Shown here: piece after piece, positions 6,422-13,349 of the stretch
How positions within the stretch are numbered: the stretch's first letter is position 1
Layout of the letters: each line of letters opens with the position of its first letter
Source of the DNA: DASXIW01 sp036497785
GTDB lineage: Bacteria > Pseudomonadota > Alphaproteobacteria > Acetobacterales > Acetobacteraceae
Reading direction: 5' to 3'
Assembly: GCA_036497785.1 (NCBI GenBank)
Contig: DASXIW010000246.1
Location: 1-14,363 of the forward strand
DNA: 14,363 nucleotides
The notes under the pieces: generated by a model
The model's database searches: none
What the model saw: the letters and a program-made list of their open reading frames with translations, nothing else
What the model was told of the DNA's origin: nothing
Position numbers and translations under genes: made by a program

Positions 6422-7462
6422 TCAGCGCTTGGAGAAATCGATGGCGGCGGCGAAACCCTGTTCCGTGCCGATGGCCAGATGGGTGCCGTCCGGGCTCCAG
6501 GCCAAAGCGGAGACGCGGCCGCGTCCGGTGCCGGTCACGGGCAGGATGCGCTGGGAGGCGATATCGGCCAGCACAACCAGCCCGTCGGAGAAGCCGGCGG
6601 CCACCGCCTCATGCATCGGGTGGCAGGCGAGCGTGGTGCACATCACGTTGTCGCCGCCAGCTAGCTCCGTGGGCGGTTTGCCCATCGGGCCGCCGCCGAA
6701 GAACGGCCACAGCACGACGGATTCGGCGCCTGAGGAGGCGAGCCATTTGCCGTTTTTGGTGAAGGACAGCGCGGTGGTCTTGGTAGGATAGCCGCTCATG
6801 CGCATGTGCTGGCCGTCGCTCAGCCGCCAGCCATGCAGCGCGTTCTCCTGCATGGCGGTCACCACGCTGTCGCCATCCGGGCTCATGGCGATGCCGGTAT
6901 GGCTGCCCTTCCACTCCAGGCGGCGCGGATTATCGGTCTTGGAGGCGACGAACCAGATGCTGGCGCCGTTATAGTGGGAGGCGGCGATGCGCTTGCCCTT
7001 CGGATCGAACACCAGCCCGGTGACGCTGGAGGGATGTTCCAGCGATTTCAGCTTCTTGCCCGCCCCGTCGAACAGATGGACATGCTTGCCAACGCTGCAG
7101 GCGGCGAGCCTTGCCTTGCCGTCGGTGCAGCTCGCGACGTGATCGACCCATTTCATGCCATGGGCGGCGATGTCGGCGGTGCCTCCATCGGCGGCGATGC
7201 GGACGAACTTGCCGTCGTCGCCGCCGCTGATCCAGCCGTTCGGGGCGGCATCGTTGGCCAGCGCCAGGACGGCGCCGTCATGCGCGGCCACCCTGGTCCA
7301 TTCGCGTGTGCCGGGGCGCAGCAGGCGCACGGTGCCGTCGCCCAGGCCGAAGGCGACGGCCGTCCCGGCCCGGTCGAAGCTGGCGGCGACCACGAAGGCG
7401 TCCAGATCGGTCTGGACGCCGCGTGTCTGCAGGATGTGGTCGGGCGAGATGGTCTGGCTCAT
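6422..7462 (-). CDS. WD40-type beta-propeller protein
   Basis: This 346-residue protein has repeating WD40-like blades of about 40 residues, with recurrent pattern elements. Examples are VAASFDRAGTAVAFGLGDGTVRLL (start), VTGLVFDPKGKRIAASHYNGASIWF (middle), TALSFTKNGKWLASSGAESVVLW, and VSALAWSPDGTHLAIGTEQG (end). Canonical WD dipeptides are mostly absent. No signal peptide is seen, so it is probably a cytoplasmic scaffold for protein contacts, with no enzymatic motif. It starts 3 bp after the CobW-type GTPase stop, so the two are almost certainly co-translated and may act together, for example by bringing the GTPase to its client. That partnership is inference from position. Confidence 0.85.
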   Translation of the reverse strand: MSQTISPDHILQTRGVQTDLDAFVVAASFDRAGTAVAFGLGDGTVRLLRPGTREWTRVAAHDGAVLALANDAAPNGWISGGDDGKFVRIAADGGTADIAAHGMKWVDHVASCTDGKARLAACSVGKHVHLFDGAGKKLKSLEHPSSVTGLVFDPKGKRIAASHYNGASIWFVASKTDNPRRLEWKGSHTGIAMSPDGDSVVTAMQENALHGWRLSDGQHMRMSGYPTKTTALSFTKNGKWLASSGAESVVLWPFFGGGPMGKPPTELAGGDNVMCTTLACHPMHEAVAAGFSDGLVVLADIASQRILPVTGTGRGRVSALAWSPDGTHLAIGTEQGFAAAIDFSKR

Positions 7463-7465
7463 CCT

Positions 7466-8464
7466 TTATGCGCTCTGACCCGTCTCGAGGATCTGGCAGG
7501 ATTCGAAGCCGCGCCGGAGCTGGGGGCGGTTGAGGTTGCGGCCGATGAAGACGAGGCGGCTGACCCGGGGTTCGGCCGGCTTCCATGGCCCGATGAAGTC
7601 GCCGTCGGCGATCATGTGCACGGCCTGGAAGGCGAAGCGGCGATCCTCGCCGGCATAGGACAGGATGCCCTTGGTGCGCAGCAGATCCTGCCCTTTCTCG
7701 GATAGCAGCAGCCCAATCCAGGCGTTGAACCGCTCGGGGTCGAGCGGTGTGGCCGCCTCGAAGCTCATGCTGGCGATGTCGTCATTATGCTCGTGATCGT
7801 CGTCGGTCAGGAAATCCGGGCTGTGCGACAGCACGCGGTTCAGGTCGAAGGCGCCCTGGTCCAGCAATTCGGCGATCGGCACGTCGGATTTGGTGGCGCG
7901 GTGGATCTTGGCGAATTTGTTGATCCGGCGGATCTGGGCCTCGACGGCGTCCAGCTCACTGGGCGTCACCAGATCGGTCTTGTTCAGCACGATCACGTCG
8001 GCGAAGGCGATCTGGTCCTCGGCCTCGTGGCTGTCTTCCAGGCGTTGGGGCAGATGCTTGGCATCCACCACGGTCACGATGGCATCGAGGCGGGTCTTGG
8101 CGCGGACTTCGTCATCCACGAAGAAGGTTTGGGCGACGGGTGCGGGATTGGCCAGGCCGGTCGTCTCGATGATGATGCCGTCGAATTTGTCGCGCCGCTT
8201 CATCAGCCCGCCGACGATGCGGATCAGGTCGCCGCGCACAGTGCAGCAGATGCAGCCATTGTTCATTTCGAACACTTCCTCGTCGCTGTCCACGACGAGG
8301 TCGTTATCAACGCCAAGCTCGCCGAACTCGTTGATCACCACGGCGTATTTGCGGCCGTGATTCTCGCTCAGGATGCGGTTCAGCAGGGTGGTCTTGCCGG
8401 CGCCGAGATAGCCGGTCAGCACGGTCACTGGGACGAGATCGGGGTTGGGGGCCGAATCGGCCAT
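7466..8464 (-). CDS. CobW/ZNG-family metallochaperone GTPase
   Basis: This 332-residue P-loop GTPase belongs to the G3E/COG0523 group. It has Walker A GYLGAGKTT (18-26), EFGELGVDN (46-54), the metal-binding C-x-C-C motif NGCICCTVRGDL (69-80; Cys71, 73 and 74), IIIETTGLANP (97-107) and the guanine-specificity motif NKTD (161-164). A short acidic/His patch DDDHEHNDD (221-229) lies before the C-terminal CobW_C domain (about 232-330). The family uses GTP to deliver zinc, cobalt or other metals to client proteins. No cobalamin gene is nearby, so a role as a zinc or general metal chaperone is more likely than cobalamin synthesis. The start has GGGAG upstream. I did not see a convincing Zur-type palindrome. 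Confidence 0.92.
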   Translation of the reverse strand: MADSAPNPDLVPVTVLTGYLGAGKTTLLNRILSENHGRKYAVVINEFGELGVDNDLVVDSDEEVFEMNNGCICCTVRGDLIRIVGGLMKRRDKFDGIIIETTGLANPAPVAQTFFVDDEVRAKTRLDAIVTVVDAKHLPQRLEDSHEAEDQIAFADVIVLNKTDLVTPSELDAVEAQIRRINKFAKIHRATKSDVPIAELLDQGAFDLNRVLSHSPDFLTDDDHEHNDDIASMSFEAATPLDPERFNAWIGLLLSEKGQDLLRTKGILSYAGEDRRFAFQAVHMIADGDFIGPWKPAEPRVSRLVFIGRNLNRPQLRRGFESCQILETGQSA

Positions 8465-8503
8465 GGCAGGTCTCCCGAAGGACGGCGGTTGAACGTTTCA
8501 CCG

Positions 8504-9640
8504 CTATATAGGCCGGCCGGGCTTGCGCGACCATGCGCGCAGCACATCGCGGCGCAGCGCGTCCAGGGCGCCAGCAGCCACGGGCAGGTCGAACAGGCGG
8601 GCGCGGGCGCGGCCGGCCTCGCCCAGTGCCCGGCGGCGGGCGGCATCGCCGGCCAAAGCGCGGATGGCGGCGGCGAAGGCGGGGATGTCGGCGGGGTCGG
8701 TCACCAGCGCCGCCTCACCTACCACTTCGGGCAACGCCCCGTTGGGGGCGGTGATCAGCGCGGCGCCGGTGGCCATGGCTTCCAGCGCGGTCAGGCCGAA
8801 TGGCTCGGGCCAGCGGCTGGGCACCGCCACGATGGCCGCGCGGGCCATGGCGGCGAGCACCGCATCGTGCGGGCGATAGCCGGCCATGGCCACGCCGGCG
8901 GCGGCCGCGCGCGGACGGATGGCGCGCAGAAAGGGAGTTTCCGGCGTGTCGGGGCCGAACCGGTCGGCGCCGATCATCTCCGCCCGCCAGCCCGGCAGGG
9001 CCGGCAAGGCGCGGGCGCAGGCACCCACGAACAGGTCCGCGCCCTTGTCCGCGACCACCCGGCCGGCGAATAATATGGTCTGTTCGCGAGGCTCGGGCGC
9101 CGCCGGAATGGCGCGCAGATCGAGGTTGTTCGGAAGCACCGCGGGGGGCGTAGCCTGGGCCGTAACGCCTTCCAGCAGCAGCCCGCGCAGGAAATCGGAC
9201 ACGGTGACCACCCGCGCGAGGCGGGATAGCAGCGTGGCGCGTTCGGCCGGCGTGCGGGCATGGCGCATGCCGCGCGGGTCGTTATGCAGGAACAGGCAGA
9301 CCGGAATCCCGGGGAAGCGGTCCGCCAGGTACAGCGCCATGTCAGGCCGGTTATGCACCTCGATCAGGGCGGGCGGGGCGGCGCGTAGAAGCCGGGCGAC
9401 CCCGGCCTCGTAGCGGCGCAGCGGATGCATCCGAAGCAGTGGCATGGGCGCGGCGCGGAAGGGAATGCCGGGGAAAGTCTCGGGCTGCGACGTGCCGATC
9501 ACCCGCGTGTCGAAGGCGGTTCGGATGCCGGCTAGCCGATGCACCAGCAGGCCGATAGCACCCGCGCTATCCGGCGCGAATCGTTCGCGCGGCGGCAGGA
9601 TGGCGGCGACGACGGGCAATGTAACGACGGGCAGCGTCAT
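8504..9640 (-). CDS. GT4-family glycosyltransferase
   Basis: This 378-residue GT-B fold protein begins with a divergent N-terminal domain (1-180, with VVTVSDFLRGLL at 144-155). The nucleotide-sugar-binding C-terminal domain starts at TILFAGRVVADKGADLF (188-204). The EX7E signature is present in PSRWPEPFGLTALEAMA (274-290; Glu279 and Glu287), followed by PEVVGEAALVTDP (304-316). It transfers a sugar from an activated donor with retention of configuration; donor and acceptor are unknown. I chose the ATG at 9640 because it overlaps the stop of the upstream gene as ATGA and the protein then starts with a normal beta strand (MTLPVVTL). The frame is open 44 codons further upstream inside the neighbour, but that stretch is Arg-rich and shadow-like. 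Confidence 0.88.
   Translation of the reverse strand: MTLPVVTLPVVAAILPPRERFAPDSAGAIGLLVHRLAGIRTAFDTRVIGTSQPETFPGIPFRAAPMPLLRMHPLRRYEAGVARLLRAAPPALIEVHNRPDMALYLADRFPGIPVCLFLHNDPRGMRHARTPAERATLLSRLARVVTVSDFLRGLLLEGVTAQATPPAVLPNNLDLRAIPAAPEPREQTILFAGRVVADKGADLFVGACARALPALPGWRAEMIGADRFGPDTPETPFLRAIRPRAAAAGVAMAGYRPHDAVLAAMARAAIVAVPSRWPEPFGLTALEAMATGAALITAPNGALPEVVGEAALVTDPADIPAFAAAIRALAGDAARRRALGEAGRARARLFDLPVAAGALDALRRDVLRAWSRKPGRPI
8505..8510 (-). promoter_or_regulatory. Possible -10 element for the CobW-WD40 pair
   Basis: TATATA on the minus strand lies 41-46 bp upstream of the CobW start and overlaps the stop codon of the glycosyltransferase gene. No good -35 is found 16-18 bp upstream. It is the only AT-rich patch in a short gap, so the pair could have its own promoter in addition to read-through from the upstream operon. 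Confidence 0.25.
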
Positions 9641-10446
9641 GCGGCGAACAGGATCGCGACGCCGCCCGCCTGCGCCAGCACGCCGCCAGGCACGGGGTGC
9701 GCGAGATCGGGCGGCAGGGCGGCGGCGGCAGTGTTCGCGTCGTCCGTGCGCAGCACGATCCCGGCGACGCAAGGCGGTTCGGGAATGTCCAGGCCAGGAA
9801 ACGCGCCGGCGACCGTCTCCGGCGCGAGGACCCGCACGCTTCCATGTGCCAGGGGCAGCATATATCCGCCGGCCGGATCAGGCCGTACCGCCACGCCGGC
9901 CACGCGCGACAATCGCGCCGCCAGCGTGGCCGGCGCGGGCGCGGCCATCACCACGCATTCCAGCGCGGCGGCATGGTTGGGATGGGTCAGAAAACGCTCC
10001 TGCCAGACCAGTTCGGGCGTCAGATGCCGCAATAATTGCAGACGCGGATCGGCATCGACCAAAGGCAGGCGGATGAAGCGGGCGGGCGGCCCGTCCGTCG
10101 CGCGCGCGGAGGCGACGGGCTGCACTTGCAGGCCGGCGCGCGCCAGCCGCGCCGCCGCCGCCGCCTCGTCCGCGATGGCGAAGGTGACGATATGGATGCC
10201 GGCGTGATGCGCCAGGAACCGTGCCAAGGTGGCGCTCGGCCGCGACGGATCGATCGTGGCGATCAGCTCGATATAGCCCTGGCGCAGCATGGCGCAGCGA
10301 TTGCCCGTGCCCGCCCCTTCGTGGCGGGCGAGCGGCGTGAGGGCGAAGCCCAGACGCTCCCATTCCACGCAAGCCGCCGCCATGTCGGGCGTGACCACGC
10401 CGACATGGTCCAGGGCCTCGGCAATGCTCACCCCGCCTGTGTTCAC
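9637..10446 (-). CDS. Glyoxalase-like (VOC superfamily) protein
   Basis: The protein has about 269 residues and resembles the glyoxalase-like domain group Glyoxalase_3. ALDHVGVVTPDM (11-22) carries the first metal-ligand-type His. It is followed by GYIELIAT, GIHIVTFAI, and a second half with LTPELVWQERFLTHPNHAA and ending in GGVLAQAGGVAILFAA. VOC proteins bind a divalent metal and act as lyases, isomerases or dioxygenases, or as metal-free binding proteins; the reaction here is unknown. The start is ambiguous. I took the GTG at 10446, which overlaps the GST stop as GTGA. A GTG at 10431 with AGGCGG close by would remove 5 residues. The much longer open frame upstream to 10908 lies antisense-like within the GST gene and is not credible. 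Confidence 0.75.
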   Translation of the reverse strand: MNTGGVSIAEALDHVGVVTPDMAAACVEWERLGFALTPLARHEGAGTGNRCAMLRQGYIELIATIDPSRPSATLARFLAHHAGIHIVTFAIADEAAAAARLARAGLQVQPVASARATDGPPARFIRLPLVDADPRLQLLRHLTPELVWQERFLTHPNHAAALECVVMAAPAPATLAARLSRVAGVAVRPDPAGGYMLPLAHGSVRVLAPETVAGAFPGLDIPEPPCVAGIVLRTDDANTAAAALPPDLAHPVPGGVLAQAGGVAILFAA

Positions 10447-11102
10447 AGGGCGGTTTCGTAACGCTCGATGAACCAGTCGGAGGGTTCCTTGGCGGCCGCA
10501 TCGTACCAGCCGGCCACCAGCGGATGCGCCCGCACCGCCGCGCAATATTCCTGGGAAGCAGTCGAAAGCGGCGGCCGATAGGTCAGCAGCCGGGCCACAA
10601 GGGGCGCATACATTGCATCCGCGTTGCCGAAATCCGCACCGAACAAATACGGGCCGCCGGCGCCGAAACGCGACCTTGTCTCCGCCCAGATAGCCTCGAT
10701 CCGGGCGACATCGGCCAATGCGCCAGGGGTTTGCCCCGCGCCGGCGGCGCTGCGAAACAGGCTCATCGGCATGGCCATGCGCAATTCGCGGAAACCCGCA
10801 TGCATCTCCGCCGCGATCGAGCGGGCATGGGGGCGCGCGGCCGGGGCGGCCGGCCATAATTGCGGGGCGATCTCGGCGCAATATTCGCAAATCGCGAGTG
10901 ACTCCCATACCGCATTGCCGCGATGCTCCAGATACGGAACCATCCCGGCCGGCGTCGCCGCCTTGACCGCCGGCGTGGAGCCGCCCGCCAGCGGGATCAG
11001 CACCTCCTCCACATCCAGCCCGGCCAGCCGCACCGGCAGCCAGCCGCGCAGCGACCAGGACGAGTAACGGCGCGTGCCGATAAACAGGCGTCCATCCGGC
11101 AT
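10443..11102 (-). CDS. Glutathione S-transferase family protein
   Basis: This 219-residue protein has an N-terminal thioredoxin-like domain. It starts LFIGTRRYSSWSLRGWL (6-22), where the Tyr/Ser cluster 13-17 is the likely thiol-activating site, and continues with MVPYL (54-58, containing the cis-Pro) and WESLAICEY (66-74) for glutathione binding. The helical C-terminal domain contains PYLFGADFGNADAMYAPLVA (151-170), the usual N-capping region. It probably conjugates or reduces small electrophiles with glutathione in the cytoplasm. The ATG at 11102 has GAGGAGAG upstream; the frame opens 42 codons earlier without homology. It is first in an operon with the VOC and GT4 genes and divergent from the aminotransferase. 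Confidence 0.9.
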   Translation of the reverse strand: MPDGRLFIGTRRYSSWSLRGWLPVRLAGLDVEEVLIPLAGGSTPAVKAATPAGMVPYLEHRGNAVWESLAICEYCAEIAPQLWPAAPAARPHARSIAAEMHAGFRELRMAMPMSLFRSAAGAGQTPGALADVARIEAIWAETRSRFGAGGPYLFGADFGNADAMYAPLVARLLTYRPPLSTASQEYCAAVRAHPLVAGWYDAAAKEPSDWFIERYETAL

Positions 11103-11199
11103 TGATCTCTCTCCTCTCTCACCCCGAACATTCCACGCGAGCGGCTTGCGGTGGAGTGCCGGACGCGCGACGCTAAAGCAACCCAGCCGGAGCCCCAAG

Positions 11200-12525
11200 A
11201 TGAACGAGATCTCGCCGCGCCCGAACAACCTCGACGCCTTCTGGATGCCCTACACCGCCAACCGGGCGTTCAAAGCCACCCCGCGCCTGCTCGCCCGTGC
11301 CGAAGGCATGCTGTACCACAGCGCGGACGGGCATGAGGTGATCGACGGCACCGCCGGGCTGTGGTGCGTCAATGCCGGTCACGGAAGGCGGGAGATCACC
11401 GAGGCCATCCAGAAGCAGGCAGCGGTGATGGATTTCGCGCCGACCTTCCAGCTCGGCCACCCCATCGCCTTCCAGGCCGCCGCCCGGGTGGCGGAAATCA
11501 CCCCGGAGGGGCTCGACCGGGTGTTCTTCACCAATTCCGGCTCGGAAAGTGCCGACACCGCCCTGAAGATCGCGCTGGCTTATCAGCGCGCGCGCGGCCA
11601 GGCGCAGCGTGTGCGGCTGGTGGGCCGGGAACGCGGCTACCACGGCGTGGGCTTCGGCGGCATGGCGGTGGGCGGCATTGGCGGCAACCGCAAGCAATTC
11701 GGCGCCATGCTGCCTTACGTGGACCACCTGCCCCACACCCATGCGCCCGAGCACAACGCCTTCAGCAAGGGCCAGCCCGCATGGGGCGCCCAGTTGGCCG
11801 ATGCGTTGGCCGATCTGGTGGCGCTGCATGGCGACACCATCGCTGCCGTGATTGTGGAACCCCTGGCCGGTTCGACCGGCGTGCTGGTGCCGCCGGTGGG
11901 CTATCTGCAGCGGCTGCGCGAGCTTTGCGACAAGCACGGCATTCTGTTGATCTTTGACGAGGTGATCACCGGCTTCGGCCGCCTCGGCACGCCGTTCGGC
12001 GCGGAGCGGCTGGGGGTGGCACCCGACATCATGACCATGGCCAAGGGCCTGACCAACGCCGCGGTGCCGATGGGCGCCGTTGCCGTGCACGACAGGATCT
12101 ACCGCGCCATCGTGGACGAAGCGCCGGCCGGCATCGAGCTGTTCCACGGCTATACCTATTCCGGCCACCCGCTGGCCGCCGCCGCCGCCATCGCCGCGAT
12201 CGATCTGCACAAGAGCGAAGATCTGCCCGGCCGCGCCCGCGACATGTCGCCCTATTTCGAAGACGCGGCCCACAGCCTGAAGGGTTTGCCCAACGTCACC
12301 GACATCCGCAATCTCGGCCTGGTCGCCGGCATCGAACTTCAGCCGCGTCCCGGCAAGCCCACCGAACGCGCGACGAACATCTTCCATCGCTGCTTCGACG
12401 CCGGCGTGCTGATCCGCACGACGGGCGACATTATCGCCCTGTCGCCGCCACTTATTGTGGAGAAAACCCATGTGGACCGGATTTTCGGGACGGTGGCGGA
12501 GGCGATTCGGGCGGAGGCGGCGTAG
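11200..12525 (+). CDS. Omega-amino acid (beta-alanine):pyruvate aminotransferase, class III
   Basis: This 441-residue PLP enzyme belongs to aminotransferase class III. Its start NNLDAFWMPYTANRAFK (9-25) is typical of beta-alanine:pyruvate transaminases. Other motifs are FTNSGSESADTALK (110-123), GRERGYHG (142-149), IFDEVITGFGR (251-261, with Asp253 binding the PLP ring nitrogen) and MAKGLTNAAVPMGA (280-293, with Lys282 forming the Schiff base). The second-subunit phosphate motif is HGYTYSGHP (316-324). It moves the amino group of beta-alanine or similar omega-amino acids to pyruvate, giving malonate semialdehyde and alanine. The start is the ATG at 11200, with GGAG at 11189-11192. Substrate range within the family is broad, so the exact amine is not certain. 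No malonate-semialdehyde dehydrogenase lies beside it in the window. Confidence 0.9.
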   Translation: MNEISPRPNNLDAFWMPYTANRAFKATPRLLARAEGMLYHSADGHEVIDGTAGLWCVNAGHGRREITEAIQKQAAVMDFAPTFQLGHPIAFQAAARVAEITPEGLDRVFFTNSGSESADTALKIALAYQRARGQAQRVRLVGRERGYHGVGFGGMAVGGIGGNRKQFGAMLPYVDHLPHTHAPEHNAFSKGQPAWGAQLADALADLVALHGDTIAAVIVEPLAGSTGVLVPPVGYLQRLRELCDKHGILLIFDEVITGFGRLGTPFGAERLGVAPDIMTMAKGLTNAAVPMGAVAVHDRIYRAIVDEAPAGIELFHGYTYSGHPLAAAAAIAAIDLHKSEDLPGRARDMSPYFEDAAHSLKGLPNVTDIRNLGLVAGIELQPRPGKPTERATNIFHRCFDAGVLIRTTGDIIALSPPLIVEKTHVDRIFGTVAEAIRAEAA

Positions 12526-12567
12526 GGAAGGATGAAGGCAAGGCCAGGAGCCTTCCCTCCAGTGCCA

Positions 12568-12594
12568 TTCCAGCGGCGAAGCGCGCCGCTGGAA
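12568..12594. terminator. Hairpin after the aminotransferase gene
   Basis: TTCCAGCGGC (12568-12577) and GCCGCTGGAA (12585-12594) form a perfect 10-bp stem with a 7-nt loop, 42 bp after the stop codon. No T-run follows. A competing stem of GGGAAGG and CCTTCCC lies just upstream (about 12527-12557). A transcript-end role is likely but unproven. Confidence 0.45.
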
Positions 12595-12802
12595 CCTTGG
12601 GCACCTCCGCCCCCGGACCCCGGTCAAGCCCGCCACAGGCAAGCCGCTTGCTTGCCGCCAGCGGTAGCGGGGCCTTGACAATCCTGGACTCTCAGCTTGG
12701 CTGCAGCAAAAGCCCCCACGGGCTTCGCATATGTAGCATCGTTTACGGAATGAAAGTCACGTGTTAACGATCCTGTGAAGGGGCGGCGTGCAGGGATGCG
12801 AC
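12595..12802. other. Hairpin-rich spacer before the accessory genes
   Basis: I see no coding sequence here. It contains GGCAAGC (12638-12644) pairing with GCTTGCC (12650-12656), and AAGCCC (12710-12715) pairing with GGGCTT (12720-12725). A looser ATCGTT (12738-12743) pairs with AACGAT (12766-12771) in an AT-richer stretch that could hold the promoter of the next gene. A lone TTGACA lies at 12675-12680 with no matching -10. This spacer is where the ordinary gene set ends and the unassigned pair begins. Confidence 0.4.
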
Positions 12803-13300
12803 ATGGCAGACGCGGAGGCTGATTGGGTGTTGCGGGTGCTCGGCATCCAAGTCCCGGCCATGGCGAGGGAGGCGGAGCGTATTGCGCCCACATGGATGGA
12901 CGCCCGCTTTGCCTGGACCGATGCCAACGACGCAGTCGACGAACAGATCGGCACATTGCGTGAAGCCATCCTGGCCCGCGCAGATATTGAACCCGAGTAC
13001 GGGCCGTTTCTGTCGCAGATCGCTGACAAAGGCCTAAATGCCATCACCGAGAACTACCGCGTGAAGCTGATGGCCGCTGTCATGGATGTGGGTACGGGGA
13101 GTGCAGTCGCCGTCAGCAAGTCGGGGCCGAAGGCGCTCGAGCAGATCACGGCGTTCCGCACGTTCATCGACGGCAGCGAGAAGATTGCGGTGTGCGACGC
13201 CAACCCGTTCGGCGTGAAGGTGGCAATCCGCGGTACTCTGGTCCCGGCGCTGGACGCAATGGCCTCAGCCCTGAAAGCCGCGCTCGCCGCCGCTCCATGA
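12803..13300 (+). CDS. Hypothetical helical protein with a C-terminal NPFG motif
   Basis: I do not recognise the family by name. The 165-residue product has no signal peptide or membrane segment and is mostly predicted helix: DWVLRVLGIQVP near the start, then a long Ala/Glu-rich section (about 30-95). The most distinctive part is residues 118-153, AFRTFIDGSEKIAVCDANPF followed by GVKVAIRGTLVPAL. The Asp-x-Asn-Pro-Phe-Gly turn and the Val-x-Ile-Arg strand look conserved, and I have a weak memory of similar C-terminal modules in unrelated larger bacterial proteins. The start at 12803 is chosen because AGGGA lies 6 nt upstream; a GTG at 12788 would add 5 residues. The next gene follows 49 bp later and is probably co-transcribed. 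Confidence 0.65.
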   Translation: MADAEADWVLRVLGIQVPAMAREAERIAPTWMDARFAWTDANDAVDEQIGTLREAILARADIEPEYGPFLSQIADKGLNAITENYRVKLMAAVMDVGTGSAVAVSKSGPKALEQITAFRTFIDGSEKIAVCDANPFGVKVAIRGTLVPALDAMASALKAALAAAP

Positions 13301-13349
13301 GGGCATGTGGTTTGTCCGACCCGTTCAGCACCACAGACGAGGCTTATCC

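Noticed and set aside
7787..9073. 428-codon plus-strand frame across the CobW and GT4 genes
   Set aside because: It spans two recognised minus-strand genes and the gap between them, with no motif and no ribosome site; a shadow.
9400..10900. CRISPR arrays, tRNA or rRNA genes anywhere in the window
   Set aside because: Scanning by eye I saw no regularly spaced direct repeats and no tRNA cloverleaf or rRNA-like segment here or elsewhere. The repeated GC-rich words in this stretch are codon-bias effects of Ala/Arg-rich proteins.
10447..10908. N-terminal extension of the VOC gene within the GST gene
   Set aside because: It would overlap most of the GST coding sequence in another frame. The VOC fold starts at about 10431-10446, where a GTGA overlap gives a natural start.
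11173..12681. 502-codon open frame on the minus strand opposite the aminotransferase
   Set aside because: It lies entirely antisense to a well-recognised class III aminotransferase and has a His/Gly/Arg-rich shadow composition and no family motif.
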